64,000 nucleotides of DNA from Cycas panzhihuaensis (taxonomy: Eukaryota > Cycadophyta): positions 60,519,741 through 60,583,740 of the forward strand of contig CM041465.1 in assembly GCA_023213395.1 (NCBI GenBank), read 5' to 3'. Under the pieces are notes generated by a model, which saw only the letters and a list, made by a program, of their open reading frames with translations, was not told the DNA's origin and did not search any database. Positions 9,560-18,754 of this stretch are shown here, in pieces; the first letter of the stretch is position 1; every line of letters begins with the position of its first letter. The translations under genes and the position numbers were made by a program.

Positions 9560-10020
9560 AGCGAATTACAGTGCGTGCCAAAACAGTGCGTTACTGTGCG
9601 TCTGATTGGGACAGTGATAAAAGTGTAAAATATACTATACGTACCAAGCAATTCATAAAAGTACGCATAGTGGAAAAAGTGGCTCTGAATTATACTATGC
9701 GTGCACGAAAAATCTGTGACGAACGCATAGTAGAAATAATTTTAAGTGACTCAACTACATTATACGTGCACGAAAAGTACGTGAGCAGTGCGCCACGATT
9801 ACGGGAGGCGTAAACTCGAGTCATACATTATACGTACCAACGACGCACGAATGCACGCGCGGTAAAAGAGACTTAAAGGGCTATGTGTGTTATACGTGCC
9901 AAAGAAAGTACGTGTCGAGCACGCACAACAATTTTAAGCGATATCGTGCCAAGGGCACGTATAAGACAAAATCATAAAACGACAAATTATTACGTGCACT
10001 GCGAACATTCCGTGCAGACG
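9560..10020 (+). repeat. Gypsy-A array of ACGT-core repeats between integrase and ORF-X
   Basis: A diverged tandem array whose unit is about 60-67 bp and carries TATACGTACC, TATACGTGCACG or TATACGTGCC, with tops near 9,630, 9,695, 9,760, 9,827, 9,888 and 9,946. Each unit also has a TACG/GCGT-rich half. ACGT cores are typical plant bZIP-binding sequences. The matching array in Gypsy-E lies at 57,870-58,300. Confidence 0.75.
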
Positions 10021-10166
10021 CAGAGCGGAAACGGACCACGGCGCGCAAGGGTTTGCTCTGCAGCGTCACGCTGACGAGCGGTGAAAGCGGCAAGCGTTCC
10101 TCGGAGGCGTATGTGCGGTTCTCTGCAGACGCTTAGGTTTTTCTGTTTTACTCGAAATCCACCATC

Positions 10167-11233
10167 ATGAGTACGGTAGGGTCGCCAAGAGGCATACATT
10201 CCTAAGTCAAACAGACCTCCAAGCCCTACCGTGCATTTCGCGAAGATCAAGCGGGCGGGATGGATGGACTATATTTTTCGCAACCCCATGTATTATGACC
10301 CACAGTTAATGGACCAAATCCTGTTGACCCTAAAAGCAAACAGCGGCAAAGCTAAATTGGATGCAAAAATAGTCCACACCATTACTGGACTTCCCAAGGA
10401 GGGCGAAGTTCCATTGGGAACCAAGAGGTCAGAGGTGGACAGGGAAATGTGGATGAAAAAATTATGCCATCCTAACACCCAGATAATGTCAGGCGGAATC
10501 GTGGTAGCCGACATCATGGATATCAAATTGCAAAGGTGGCTAAGGTAATTAATTCCATTTTTGTCAAAAGAAAATATACCTACATTCGTGGAGGTATGAT
10601 GCGTGTACTCTTACAAATTCGGGATGGAGAAAGAATGAATTGGTCCGAATTTTAGCGTAAAATATGAGGCGAAGCATAGGAAATCGTGACACAACCCTTT
10701 CGCCATCCTTCATTGCTTCGCTATTCTATTTTACCAAAGGTCCTAAGTCCAACTATCCGTAACCACTATTTCTCCTGAACCAATCATTAAACAAAGGTTG
10801 CGAGTTCCCGCACACGACTACCAGTATGGAACTTAAAAGGAGAATTCAGAAACAAATGCAGAAAGTACTTACCTGGTTACAAAAAACCCCAGGTACACCT
10901 ATTCCTCACAGGACAAAGCAAGTTGTCCATCGACGTGGGAAGAGGAGGAAAGGAGAGGAAGAGTCAGAAGAAGAGAAAGAGGAGGAGGCAAAAGCATCCT
11001 GGGAAGATTGGGAAGACTTCCCAGCAGCAGAAGAGGTTGGAGAACCCCGCACCGCCTACACCACGTGACAAGGCAGGGCCAATTATACAGATGATTCGTG
11101 GATATGGAGGTGGTACAAAGCAAAGATAGCAGCCCTTCAGGAGAAGATAAAGGAAAAGGACGCCATCATTGCTACCCTGACACAAATAAATGAAGAAATT
11201 CTGGGACAACCAAGGCAGCAGGAGCCGCTTTGA
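10167..11233 (+). pseudogene. Gypsy-A ORF-X: downstream sense ORF of unknown function
   Basis: Starts at ATG 10,167, aligned with the Gypsy-E start at 57,693, and ends at TGA 11,231-11,233. In order: 'MDYIFRNPMYYDPQLMDQIL' (10,264-10,323), 'ITGLPKEGEVP', 'SEVDREMWM' and 'LCHPNTQIMS' (10,429-10,493), 'YTYIRGGMM' (about 10,578), 'RDGERMNW', 'TQPFRHPSLL' (about 10,692), 'KVLTWLQKTPGTPIPHRTKQ' (10,864-10,923), an Arg/Lys/Glu-rich acidic tract (10,940-11,030) and a short coiled coil near 11,130-11,200. No signal peptide or clear membrane segment, so it does not look like an envelope. The central part faintly recalls the 'putative plant transposon protein' domain of Athila-type elements (inference). 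At least four frame breaks. Confidence 0.72.
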
Positions 11234-11308
11234 AATAGAGTGGGGAGGGATACCTCAAATTTTTGACTTTGAGTTTTGTTGAGCAAGGATGCTCAAACCC
11301 ATAACTGC

Positions 11309-11321
11309 TGACCCGGATAGA
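11309..11321 (+). other. Gypsy-A polypurine tract
   Basis: TGACCCGGATAGA sits directly before the 3' LTR. It corresponds to TGACCCGGGATAGA in Gypsy-2 (33,945-33,958) and Gypsy-E. It is purine-rich only in its last part, so the assignment rests on position and conservation. Confidence 0.6.
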
Positions 11322-12128
11322 TGTTGGCATCAAAATTGACTCAATGGTCAGGTGAGGACCGGAGGTAGGTCGATAACCCGGTTGTGCACGGACTGCACGG
11401 AGGTACGCACGAGGCGAAACGGCGTAAAACAGCATTCTGGCACGATGACAAAAGCGCACTGAACGGCACGCATGACAGAACGCATCAAGAGCGGAACGCA
11501 ATCGAAACGGCCAAGACGCATTACTCCAGGGGACCAGAGAAGACCTGGGGAGGTGCGACGACGCATTTTGGACGCATTTTAACCAAAGGAAGAATTAATT
11601 AAGGTTAACCAAAGAGATTAAGTGAAGAGGTACGCATGGCTGAAAGGGTACGGTTATGACAGGCAGTCATAACCCTTCAGCCAAAAGGTACCAACAGGAG
11701 TACTTAAGGAGGTACGCATGATTCACCTGGTTAGGGTGAGAGCCGGAGATCAAGGGTACGCAAAGGTGCAGATGACAGTACGTATGATAGCCGATTGGAG
11801 CATGAGTGCATGATAAGTACCATCTGGGTACGCATATGTAACAGAGGATCAGATGTCGGAATGCTCAGAACGCATTCCACCGTGTAATAAACTGTTGAAT
11901 TAATAAAAGAAGAGTTATGTGGAAATTGGTGCATTCTTGTTGTGTGTTGATGATGTGTCAAGTATGTATTGAATTGCATCTGTGTACCATTCTGTGAAAT
12001 ATATATGGAATTATATGTGGAATATATGTGTATAACCATGTTGACAGTGTCCTAAAACTAGACTATAGCGCTGTGTAACCTTGACAAGTGCACTGATTCC
12101 ACAAGGGAGTGGAATCTATAAGTCAACA
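11322..12128 (+). repeat. Gypsy-A 3' LTR
   Basis: 807 bp, TGTTGGCATC to AGTCAACA. Dyad at 11,652-11,674 with perfect 9-bp arms; GTGAGAGCCGGAG block near 11,729; AATAAA in TTAATAAAAG near 11,900. At most CAG/CTG differences this copy agrees with Gypsy-2 and Gypsy-E and the 5' LTR is the odd one out. Confidence 0.94.
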
Positions 12129-12133
12129 AAGTA
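12129..12133. other. Target-site duplication AAGTA, right copy (Gypsy-A)
   Basis: Identical to 1,863-1,867. Copia-1 coding sequence resumes immediately after it. Confidence 0.93.
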
Positions 12134-12872
12134 TTACAAACTAGCAAAGACATCATGTGTAAAGGACTTGAAACTCCTAAAAGATATGAATAAGCTAGAT
12201 GTAGATAGGACTTTATATTGGCAATTAGTAGGGAGTCTAATTTAGTTAACTCATACTAGGCATGATATTACTTATGCTATTGGATTGGTATCTTGTTATA
12301 TGAAGAGTCCCCAAGAATCATCTTAGGTTACTATGAAGAGGATTCTAAGGTATGTTAAAGGAAGACTTAATCTTGACCTTGAATACCTTTAAGGGAGAGA
12401 GGCTACATTATATGGGTATATGAATAAAGATTGGGGTAGAGATTCTAAAGATAGGAAATCAACTATAGGATATAGTTTTGGTATTGGCAATGAATTTATA
12501 TCATGACAGTCCAAAAAATAAACCACCATTGTATTGTCTTCTATAAAGGATGAATACCAAGAACTAAGTATATGTGCGAAGGAAGTAGTATAGTTGCAAG
12601 GACTTTTGGAGAATCTTAGAATATCTTCTAGTATACTTGTTATACATATTAATAATCAAAGTACTATTTAACTTTTGAAGAATCTAGAATTTCACATACA
12701 TATAAAGCATATTGAGATGTAGTGCTAATACATCCATGAACAAATCAGATTAGGGAAGTTACAGGATGAATTTTATTCAAGTGAAGTACAACTTGCAGAC
12801 ATATTTCCCAAAACTCTTACTAAAGACTACTTCATCAAGATTCATGCCAATTTGAGACTCTGTAAGTTATCC
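12134..12872 (+). pseudogene. Copia-1 RT end and RNase H (broken)
   Basis: Continues the Copia-1 frame after the Gypsy-A insertion. 'LVGSLI' and 'DITYAIGLVSCYMKSP' (about 12,228-12,315) are the RT thumb/connection. 'MKRILRYVKGRL' (12,333-12,368) is the conserved block before RNase H. RNase H reads 'DWGRDSKDRKSTIGYSF' (about 12,432-12,480), 'FISxQSKKxTTIVLSSI' (12,492-12,545) and 'ADIFPKTLTKDYF' (about 12,797-12,835). Trp and Gln codons have become TGA, TAG and TAA. The order and spacing are canonical for Ty1/Copia. Confidence 0.87.
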
Positions 12873-12884
12873 TTAAGGGGGGAT
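12873..12884 (+). other. Polypurine-tract-like motif, upstream copy (Copia-1)
   Basis: TTAAGGGGGGAT, identical to the functional-position tract at 12,952-12,963 and 79 bp upstream of it. It may be a duplicated tract or a remnant of an earlier LTR boundary. Confidence 0.5.
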
Positions 12885-12951
12885 ATATCAATAAAAATAA
12901 AGACAAAGGATAGTCCAGCACTCAAAAAAACTTCAAATCCCTACATGTATA

Positions 12952-12963
12952 TTAAGGGGGGAT
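12952..12963 (+). other. Copia-1 polypurine tract
   Basis: TTAAGGGGGGAT directly abuts the 3' LTR start TGATATAG. It would prime plus-strand DNA synthesis. Confidence 0.8.
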
Positions 12964-13261
12964 GATATAGTGGTAATTTAATCACTTAACTTTACAAATG
13001 TTAATGCGATGTATTATGGTGTGAATATTGTGATGTAATATTATGATTATATATAGGTCGATGGATGTATATTTGAGACACTTGTGGATCTATTTAAAGG
13101 GATCCTAAGTCCATTGTATTTTAATCTTTTTGACATCAATTTAATCTATTATTCTATAGTGGATTTTTACTGAAAGGTTTCCCATATTAATTTTGTCTCT
13201 GTGTGCTTGTTTCTTTTGTGCTTGTTGTGTACATAAATGATCTATATTCTTATTTCTAACA
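12963..13261 (+). repeat. Copia-1 3' LTR
   Basis: About 299 bp from TGATATAGTGG to TTTCTAACA, placed by the polypurine tract and the TG...CA ends. The 5' partner is outside the window, so the right boundary is inferred, not paired. Confidence 0.72.
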
Positions 13262-13928
13262 CATAAGAATATCCCCATAATATATGATAAATTACATTTC
13301 ATTTAGCACAAGAATCACACGAAGCCATTATTAATTACTCTTGATAAATTGCCTTTAAGTAGTATTGCTTATATACTTTTATAAATATGGTATCTTTATA
13401 ATGTGAAGAATTACAATAAATTAAATAAGTACACGAATCCAATGTTAGTGTTATTTAGTTCTCTAGGAAATGTTACAAAAGCAATGGCTCCATTTATATA
13501 TATAACAAATACATATATAAAAAATGTAACATCTTGTTATTATTCATTACCATTATAGGAATAACATACCATAGATCCTAATAAAACCAAAAGGAGCCCC
13601 TCAGCTGCCTCTAAACTATATATTTATCCATTGTTATAGTAATTATCTATGCCCATAAAAATGGTTATAACAACTAACTATAACTAGCTATGCACCACTA
13701 TGGTGAGTACCCAAATCCTATGGTTCACCTATAATTACTTAATATAGTCTATGGTAACCCTAAAAATACTTAATTTGTTATAAAAATAGGGCCTAAAATC
13801 TTTCTAGCCTTCTTAAAAGAAGGTTAAAGTTACATAATTAAAATATATAATATACACATATATTTATACTTTAAAATGTCAAATACAAACATGCACCATA
13901 AGGATTAGCTACCATTTGGAGATAGTCT
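13262..13928. other. AT-rich stretch with no recognised gene
   Basis: I see no long frame, repeat-protein motif or terminal repeat here. It contains a few poly(A)/poly(T) and TATA runs. It may be host intergenic DNA or an unrecognisable relic; it lies between Copia-1 and Copia-3. Confidence 0.55.
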
Positions 13929-14226
13929 TGAAAAGAGTGGATCTATCCTTCATCTCCATACACTAAACACAAAGGCAAATATGGGAGCAAGAGAGACTTG
14001 AGAGAAAGAGAGTAGCTCTCATAAAATGGGGATGTAAGAATAAGCCTTCTCCATTAAGCTTTTACTTTTATATTGAGAGAGGGAGCATTAGAATTAAGTG
14101 AAATGAAATTACACATAATGCACATGAAAGTGTATTTCACTTGAGTGATCTAATTTAAAGTTCACTTAAGACCCTTTTTAAAAATAATCAACTAATGTAA
14201 TGACCTTGTGACAGTAATCCTTTTCA
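13929..14226 (-). repeat. Copia-3 3' LTR
   Basis: 298 bp, on the plus strand TGAAAAGAGTGGATC to CCTTTTCA. Related to but clearly diverged from the Copia-5 LTR; termini and the tract beside it agree with that family. Confidence 0.75.
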
Positions 14227-14238
14227 ATCCCCCCCTTA
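14227..14238 (-). other. Copia-3 polypurine tract
   Basis: Minus strand reads TTAAGGGGGGGATT, adjoining the LTR, as in Copia-5 (20,869-20,880). Confidence 0.75.
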
Positions 14239-14670
14239 ATGGTAGAAGGTCATTTCATCCTATTTTATTTTATCCTATGAGGTCTTCATTTGAGCCTCTT
14301 ATAAAACAAACTACTATGACACTTTTGTGAAAAACCCTCATGGGGAAGAAAACCCATAGATTTTTTAATCTACTAACCTAGCTTAGGTGGCTCTTTAAAT
14401 GAAGCCAGATAGAGAATCAGTACAATGAATTTTGTAGCTAAAATTTACTAAGTCTCCATATACCATTTGGTCATCCCCCATGCCCTTTCAAGTTTTCACA
14501 AGTTTTGATTTTCCAAAATGATACAACCCTTATCTTTTCACGCCCACAAGGGATTTTCATGAATGAGACAGAGTATGATGGTCCTATTATCATCTCCTTC
14601 AATCAATCAGAGATGGAGGTCCTAAGGTTGAGTTGCTTTCAGAACAATTCAAACTTCACCTTCTTCAATG
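14239..14670 (-). other. Copia-3 3' untranslated stretch
   Basis: Noncoding; parallel to 20,881-21,314 of Copia-5, including the TTCACAAG...CCCACAAGGGGTTTTC-type segments near 14,500-14,560. Confidence 0.55.
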
Positions 14671-15345
14671 GTTTGGTGAAGATATTGGCCACTTGATCTG
14701 CTGTAGGGAAATACTCCAGTTAAATTATGCCATCATGAACTAGTTCTCTAATCCTGTGGACTTTTGTACTTATATGTTTGGTACAATCATGAAATACAGG
14801 ATTTTTAGCTATTTAGATTGTAGATTGATTATCTACATATAAGCTAGTAGAACTTATTTGGGTGGCATTTAATGTATTCAATAATTTTCTAAGCCATATC
14901 ACCTCCTTGCTTGTCTCAGAAGTAGCAATATATTCAGCTTCGACAATTGTGTCTATAACTATATTATACTGTCTAGATCTCCATAATATTGGTGCTGTTC
15001 CAATAAATGTTACGTACCTAGATGTAGATCTTCCTATGTCTTTATCTCTGGCAAAGTTTGAGTCTGTATATGTATAAAGTTTAAATTTTGCATTAGGTTC
15101 ATACAACATACCATAATTACTAGTTGTCTTTAGGTACCTCAACACTCGTATTGCAGCTTGCCAGTGATTTTGCTTAGGATTTATCATGAATCTTGCAAGA
15201 ATGCTAATAGAGTGTGCAATATTTGGTCTTATGTTGGTAGTATAGATGATACTATCTACAAGTTGCCTGTAGAGTGTTGCGTCTACCTCCCTAGTGTCAC
15301 CATCAACTAAGAGTTTAACATTAGGTTCCATAGGTGTATCCACTG
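14671..15345 (-). pseudogene. Copia-3 RNase H and RT end
   Basis: Minus-strand reading with few breaks. 'ATLYRQLVDSIIYTT' and 'IRPNIAHSISILARFM' (about 15,180-15,285) are the RT end; 'HWQAAIRVLRYLKTTSNYG' (about 15,110-15,165) precedes RNase H. 'YTDSNFARDKDIGRSTSRYV' (about 15,010-15,070), 'PILWRSRQYNIVIDTIVEAE' (about 14,937-14,996; Glu/Asp core residues partly changed) and 'EVIWLRKLLNTLNAT' follow. Expected 'W..Q..VA.S..EAEY' reads 'W..Q...VIDTIVEAEY'. It corresponds closely to Copia-5 21,315-22,055. Confidence 0.85.
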
Positions 15346-16212
15346 GTCAAGCACTTTCCAACTAAAACTTTGTTAGAAGATTATTGACATATTTTTCTTA
15401 GGAGAGAAATATTTTTCCATTCTTTTGAGTTACTTCAATTCCCAAGCAATATTTCATCAACCCGAGGTCAAACTATTCAAAATTTTTAGCAAGGTCCTTC
15501 TTCAACTGGCTGATTACCTATTCACTATTTCCCATTATTAGCATATCATCCACAAAGATTAAGAGGTAAGTAACTTTATTATTTTGGCACTTGATGAATA
15601 ATGTTGCATCAATATCTTGATAGTCACAAATTGCATATCCAAGTTTCCTCATTCGTTCAGACAACTCGGTAAACCAAGCACAAGGGGCTTGTTTTAGGCC
15701 GTACAAGGACTTTCTGAGCCTACAAACCTTATGCTCCTGACCGATAATCTCGTATCCTTCTAGCTGAGCCATGTAAATTTCTTCTTTAAGGTCCCCATTG
15801 AGAAATGCGATCTTAACATCGAGTTGGTGGATTTTCCAACCCTGTTGAGTAGCTAAGGCTATCAAAGAGTTTTGATTGTAGGCCACTTGGTTGTAGGAGC
15901 AAAGATTTCAGTGTAGTTGATGCCTTCCCTTTGTGTGAATCCTTTTGCTACCAACCTTGCTTTGTGTTTTTCTAAGGTGCCATCTAATCTGTACTTATTT
16001 TTGAACATCCATTTGTTTTGAACTATCTTTCTTCCAAGTGGTAGATCAACAAGCTCCCATGTACCGTTCTTGATAAGAGATTGGTACTCTTCATTTATGG
16101 CATTTCTCCAAGTTGCATGCTTTATAGCTTCTTGGTACATTAGAGGATCTTCATTAAGAGCAAGATACAATTCTGTTGGTTCAAGCTCAACGGAAAGTGA
16201 TTCATATATTCT
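15346..16212 (-). pseudogene. Copia-3 reverse transcriptase (N-terminal to palm)
   Basis: 'NGTWELVDLPLGRKIVQNKW' (16,010-16,069) opens the RT, with 'GTLEKHKARLVAKGFTQREG' (about 15,924-15,983) and 'EIFAPTTKWPTI' following. Then 'GWKIHQLDVKIAFLNGDLKE' (about 15,785-15,845), 'YGLKQAPCAWFTEL' (about 15,665-15,705) and the catalytic Phe-Val-Asp-Asp at 15,545-15,556. One frame change occurs near 15,875; beyond 15,518 stops interrupt the thumb. The catalytic residues are retained. The reading fades into the integrase-RT linker and ends at about 16,212 without integrase. Confidence 0.86.
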
Positions 16213-17868
16213 TACTTTGAATACAAAACTATAATGGATTGTTTTCTGCTACTTCATGATGTAACAACAGATTTGGCAGTGAAGCAGTATTTAGATATGG
16301 GTTTTCTCTCTTTTCGGTCTCCAGCCTAGTCTGAATTGCTATAACTTGTTAGCTCAAAGTTTGATGCTATAGTATAATTAAGTCCCAGTTTTGAGGTTCC
16401 TTTGATATACCTCAAAACTCTTTTGGCAGCATCCCAATGAGAAACTTTTGGAGAATGCATGTACCTAGAGATTATGCCAACTGAGCATGAAATGTCAAGC
16501 CTAGTGGCTGTAAGATAAATGAGGTTGCCTACCAGTTGTCTATACAAGGTTTCATCAACCTTTTGTTCACCTTTGTCCACAATCAAAATATACGCTATTT
16601 CCATTGGGGTTATACAGGCATTGCAATCTTCCATTTTGAAAATTTTAAGAAGGTTTTTTGCATATTTTGTCTAGAACACAAATACATAATATTTTCTTTG
16701 ATCTACTTCAATACCAAGATAGTAATGAAGTAATCCCATGTCTGTCATTTCAAACTCATTTTCATTCTGAGTTTTTACTTGACAAATTGTGCTATCATCA
16801 TTTCCAATAACTATCATATCGTCTACATAGACTACTATAATAGTGATTAGACTACTTTTATTTGTTTTGACATAGAGGTTGGGATTAGATTCACATCAAT
16901 TGAAGCCTTCTTGTTTGAAATACAGATCCAATTTTGCATACTAAGCCCTCAGGGCTTGTTTTAATCTATACAAAGCCTTTTTGAGCCTGTAGACAAGATG
17001 TTCTTTACCTTTCTCTATGTATCCAGAGGGCTATTCCATATAAACTTTTTCATTTAGATCTCAATTTAGTAAGGCACATTTTACATCAAGTTGTATGATG
17101 TTCCATCCAAATTATGTTGCCATGGTTATTATTGTTCGTACAGTTATTAATTTTGCTATCGGAGAGAAAGTCTCTTCATAGTCTATTCTTGCAGTTTGAG
17201 TATATCCTTTTGCTACAAGCTTAGCCTTGTATTTTTCAACGGTACCATCAAATTTTCTTTAACTTTGTATACCCATTTACATCCAACAACGGCTTTATCA
17301 TTAAGTGTAACAACTAATTCCCAAGTCCTATTTTTGTTTATAGCATTGATCTCTGCATCTATGGCTTTTTGTCACTCTGAATAAATACATGCTTCTGCAT
17401 AGTTTTGTGGTTCAACAGAACATATTAAACTTTGATGTTTTTGAGATCGAGTTCTATGTTAAAAAACATTACCTTTTGATTCTTCAATTATTTTTATATA
17501 CCATTTTGGTTTTTTTTTTTTTTTTCTGACTGTTGTAAATTCTTTCTTCTTGTGGGTTGTATTCTGTTTCAGATGGTTCTTGCTCTTCTATAGGAACATC
17601 CTGCTCATGTTCTCCTTGGAGATCGCTTCTGTGGTATCTCTTTCTATAGTAGTCACTTCAGATATTTCCTCTATTTGAGTGAGCTTCTTTGCATTTTTTT
17701 CAATTTGTCTTTGAACAAATTTTCCTTTCTGATCTTTGAATGCATTTTCATCAAATGTTACATCTCTATTGACATAAACCCTGTTTGTTTTCGGATCTAT
17801 GCATCTATATGCTTTAGATTTATTTGTTTGAAATAATGTTTTATCTAGGATATTAAGTTAGAAGTTAA
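16213..17868 (-). pseudogene. Copia-C: relic RNase H, RT and integrase end of a second Copia family
   Basis: Minus strand, broken by many stops. From high to low coordinate: 'SKAYRCIDPKTNRVYVNRDV' (integrase end, about 17,765-17,825), a charged linker, 'NRTWELVVTLNDKAVVGCKW' (RT start, about 17,278-17,340), 'YRLKKALYRLKQALRA' (about 16,945-16,995), catalytic Tyr-Val-Asp-Asp at 16,818-16,829, 'MTDMGLLHYYLGIEVD' (about 16,705-16,750), 'ETLYRQLVGNLIYLTATRLD' (about 16,497-16,556), 'RVLRYIKGTSKLGLNY' (about 16,378-16,425) and RNase H 'ELTSYSNSD' to about 16,213. A 15-base T run is at 17,510-17,525. Distinct from the Copia-5 family. Copia-4 is inserted at its right edge and Copia-3 at its left. 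Confidence 0.83.
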
Positions 17869-18024
17869 TGAGGGTTATGTGTCATTCCCTTTTCTTTGTA
17901 GCAATGACAAGGGAAAGACAAGTGGCTTATATGTAGTAAGCGGTTACAAAACACTTTATGTATTTATAGAGAAATTCTCTCACTTAATCAAGGATCATTC
18001 TTCTTTCCAGTTTGGTTTTTTTCA
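17869..18024 (+). repeat. Probable Copia-4 5' LTR (possibly truncated)
   Basis: The segment from TGAGGGTTATG to TTTTTTCA ends directly at a primer-binding site. At 156 bp it is short for a plant LTR. No second copy is in the window, so the left boundary is a guess based on the end of the Copia-C reading. Confidence 0.5.
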
Positions 18025-18036
18025 TGGTATCAGAAC
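18025..18036 (+). other. Copia-4 primer-binding site (initiator tRNA-Met type)
   Basis: TGGTATCAGAAC differs at one base from the classic plant Copia primer site TGGTATCAGAGC, complementary to the 3' end of tRNA-iMet. Confidence 0.8.
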
Positions 18037-18754
18037 ATGGCAAATCGCTCATTTAATAAAGTTTTGAGACAAAGTCTGTTATCAGAGAGAGTTAGAGATA
18101 ACTGTGTGAGTAAGAATCTGTTGACAAGAGTCACTTATTTCTCAAAGCCATGGTGAAAAACTAGTCAAAGTATGGAAGTAATCAATTGTACGGATCAATA
18201 CGGACTTATATGGATGTGGTATGGACTAGTTTTTTCAAAGTACTCAGAATCTCATCAAATTTCACTAGAAGGTGCGTGTCAGTATGACCGTCACTTTTCC
18301 TAACTACCTCGACCTCATTTGAGCCCTCTTTAAGGTAGTTATTGCCCTTTTTTAGTCTACGCAGGTTTGGAGTCTCTTTTGCATTTTCTGCTCGAAATTT
18401 TCAGATTCTTTGGGTAATACCAGACAAGATTTGTTCTCTCATTTGATGCGCTTCATTTAAGTCCACTCTTGAGATTTGTGATTGATTATCTTAAAAAGTA
18501 CAAGTGATTTTCATAGAAAACCCTAGCCGCAACTTAGAGCTTTCAAGTCATCTTTTGAGAAAACTAAAGCAGTCTTTTCAAATATTTTTACATATTTAGA
18601 CTGCTTGCTTTGAGATCTCTCTTTTGGGTCTGCTTTTATTACCATCCATACAACTATACTTTTGTGCGAAATTCCATACAGTTGTATGACCCATTTGCCT
18701 ATAGTTTGAAAATCAGTCTGATCTACCTAATTTGCCCTCTAAAATTGCCTCTTC
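18037..18754 (+). other. Copia-4 leader, no open frame
   Basis: About 700 bases between primer site and gag without conserved coding signal. Confidence 0.5.

Larger units (their letters stand above)
1868..12128 (+). mobile_element. Gypsy-A: structurally complete Ty3/Gypsy retrotransposon with two gag domains and a downstream ORF
   Basis: A 10.3-kb insertion bounded by TG...CA LTRs (775 and 807 bp) and the 5-bp duplication AAGTA. Order on the plus strand: 5' LTR, tRNA-Glu-type primer site, gag1 with three CCHC knuckles, protease, a spacer with a primer-site-like motif, gag2, RT, RNase H, integrase with GPY-type C-terminus, ACGT-core repeat array, ORF-X, polypurine tract, 3' LTR. Gypsy-E (55,679-64,000, minus) shares this order over the part visible. 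RT before integrase places it in Ty3/Gypsy; no chromodomain was seen, so it is probably a non-chromoviral lineage. Every gene is broken. Confidence 0.93.
1..13261 (+). mobile_element. Copia-1: degenerate Ty1/Copia relic, outer host of two nested insertions
   Basis: An old Copia polyprotein reads in order on the plus strand: integrase C-terminal half, RT, RNase H, then polypurine tract and 3' LTR. It is interrupted at 669-979 by a solo LTR and at 1,868-12,128 by Gypsy-A. The 5' LTR, gag, protease and first half of integrase lie before the window. Stops are numerous and most are TAG at expected CAG glutamine codons. The frame before 1,867 continues after 12,133, which proves the two halves are one element. 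Not autonomous. Confidence 0.9.
13929..16212 (-). mobile_element. Copia-3: 5'-truncated Copia of the Copia-5 family
   Basis: Minus-strand element with a 3' LTR (13,929-14,226), polypurine tract, RNase H and RT, but nothing upstream of the RT/linker region. Its protein readings closely parallel Copia-5, so it is the same family. The right edge near 16,205-16,212 abuts Copia-C RNase H in the same orientation, seen where the reading switches from one family to the other. Confidence 0.8.

Noticed and set aside
8934-9581. 215-codon minus-strand frame
   Set aside because: It is the antisense of the Gypsy-A integrase, which has the conserved motifs on the plus strand; no protein motif on the minus strand.
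10167-11233. ORF-X as a retroviral-type envelope gene
   Set aside because: No signal peptide, no transmembrane helix, and a charged coiled-coil C-terminus instead of a membrane anchor.
13924-16332. AGTCT on both sides of Copia-3 as a target duplication
   Set aside because: AGTCT occurs at 13,924-13,928 next to the LTR, but the right copy (16,328-16,332) lies about 115 bp inside Copia-C RNase H, not at the junction near 16,212.
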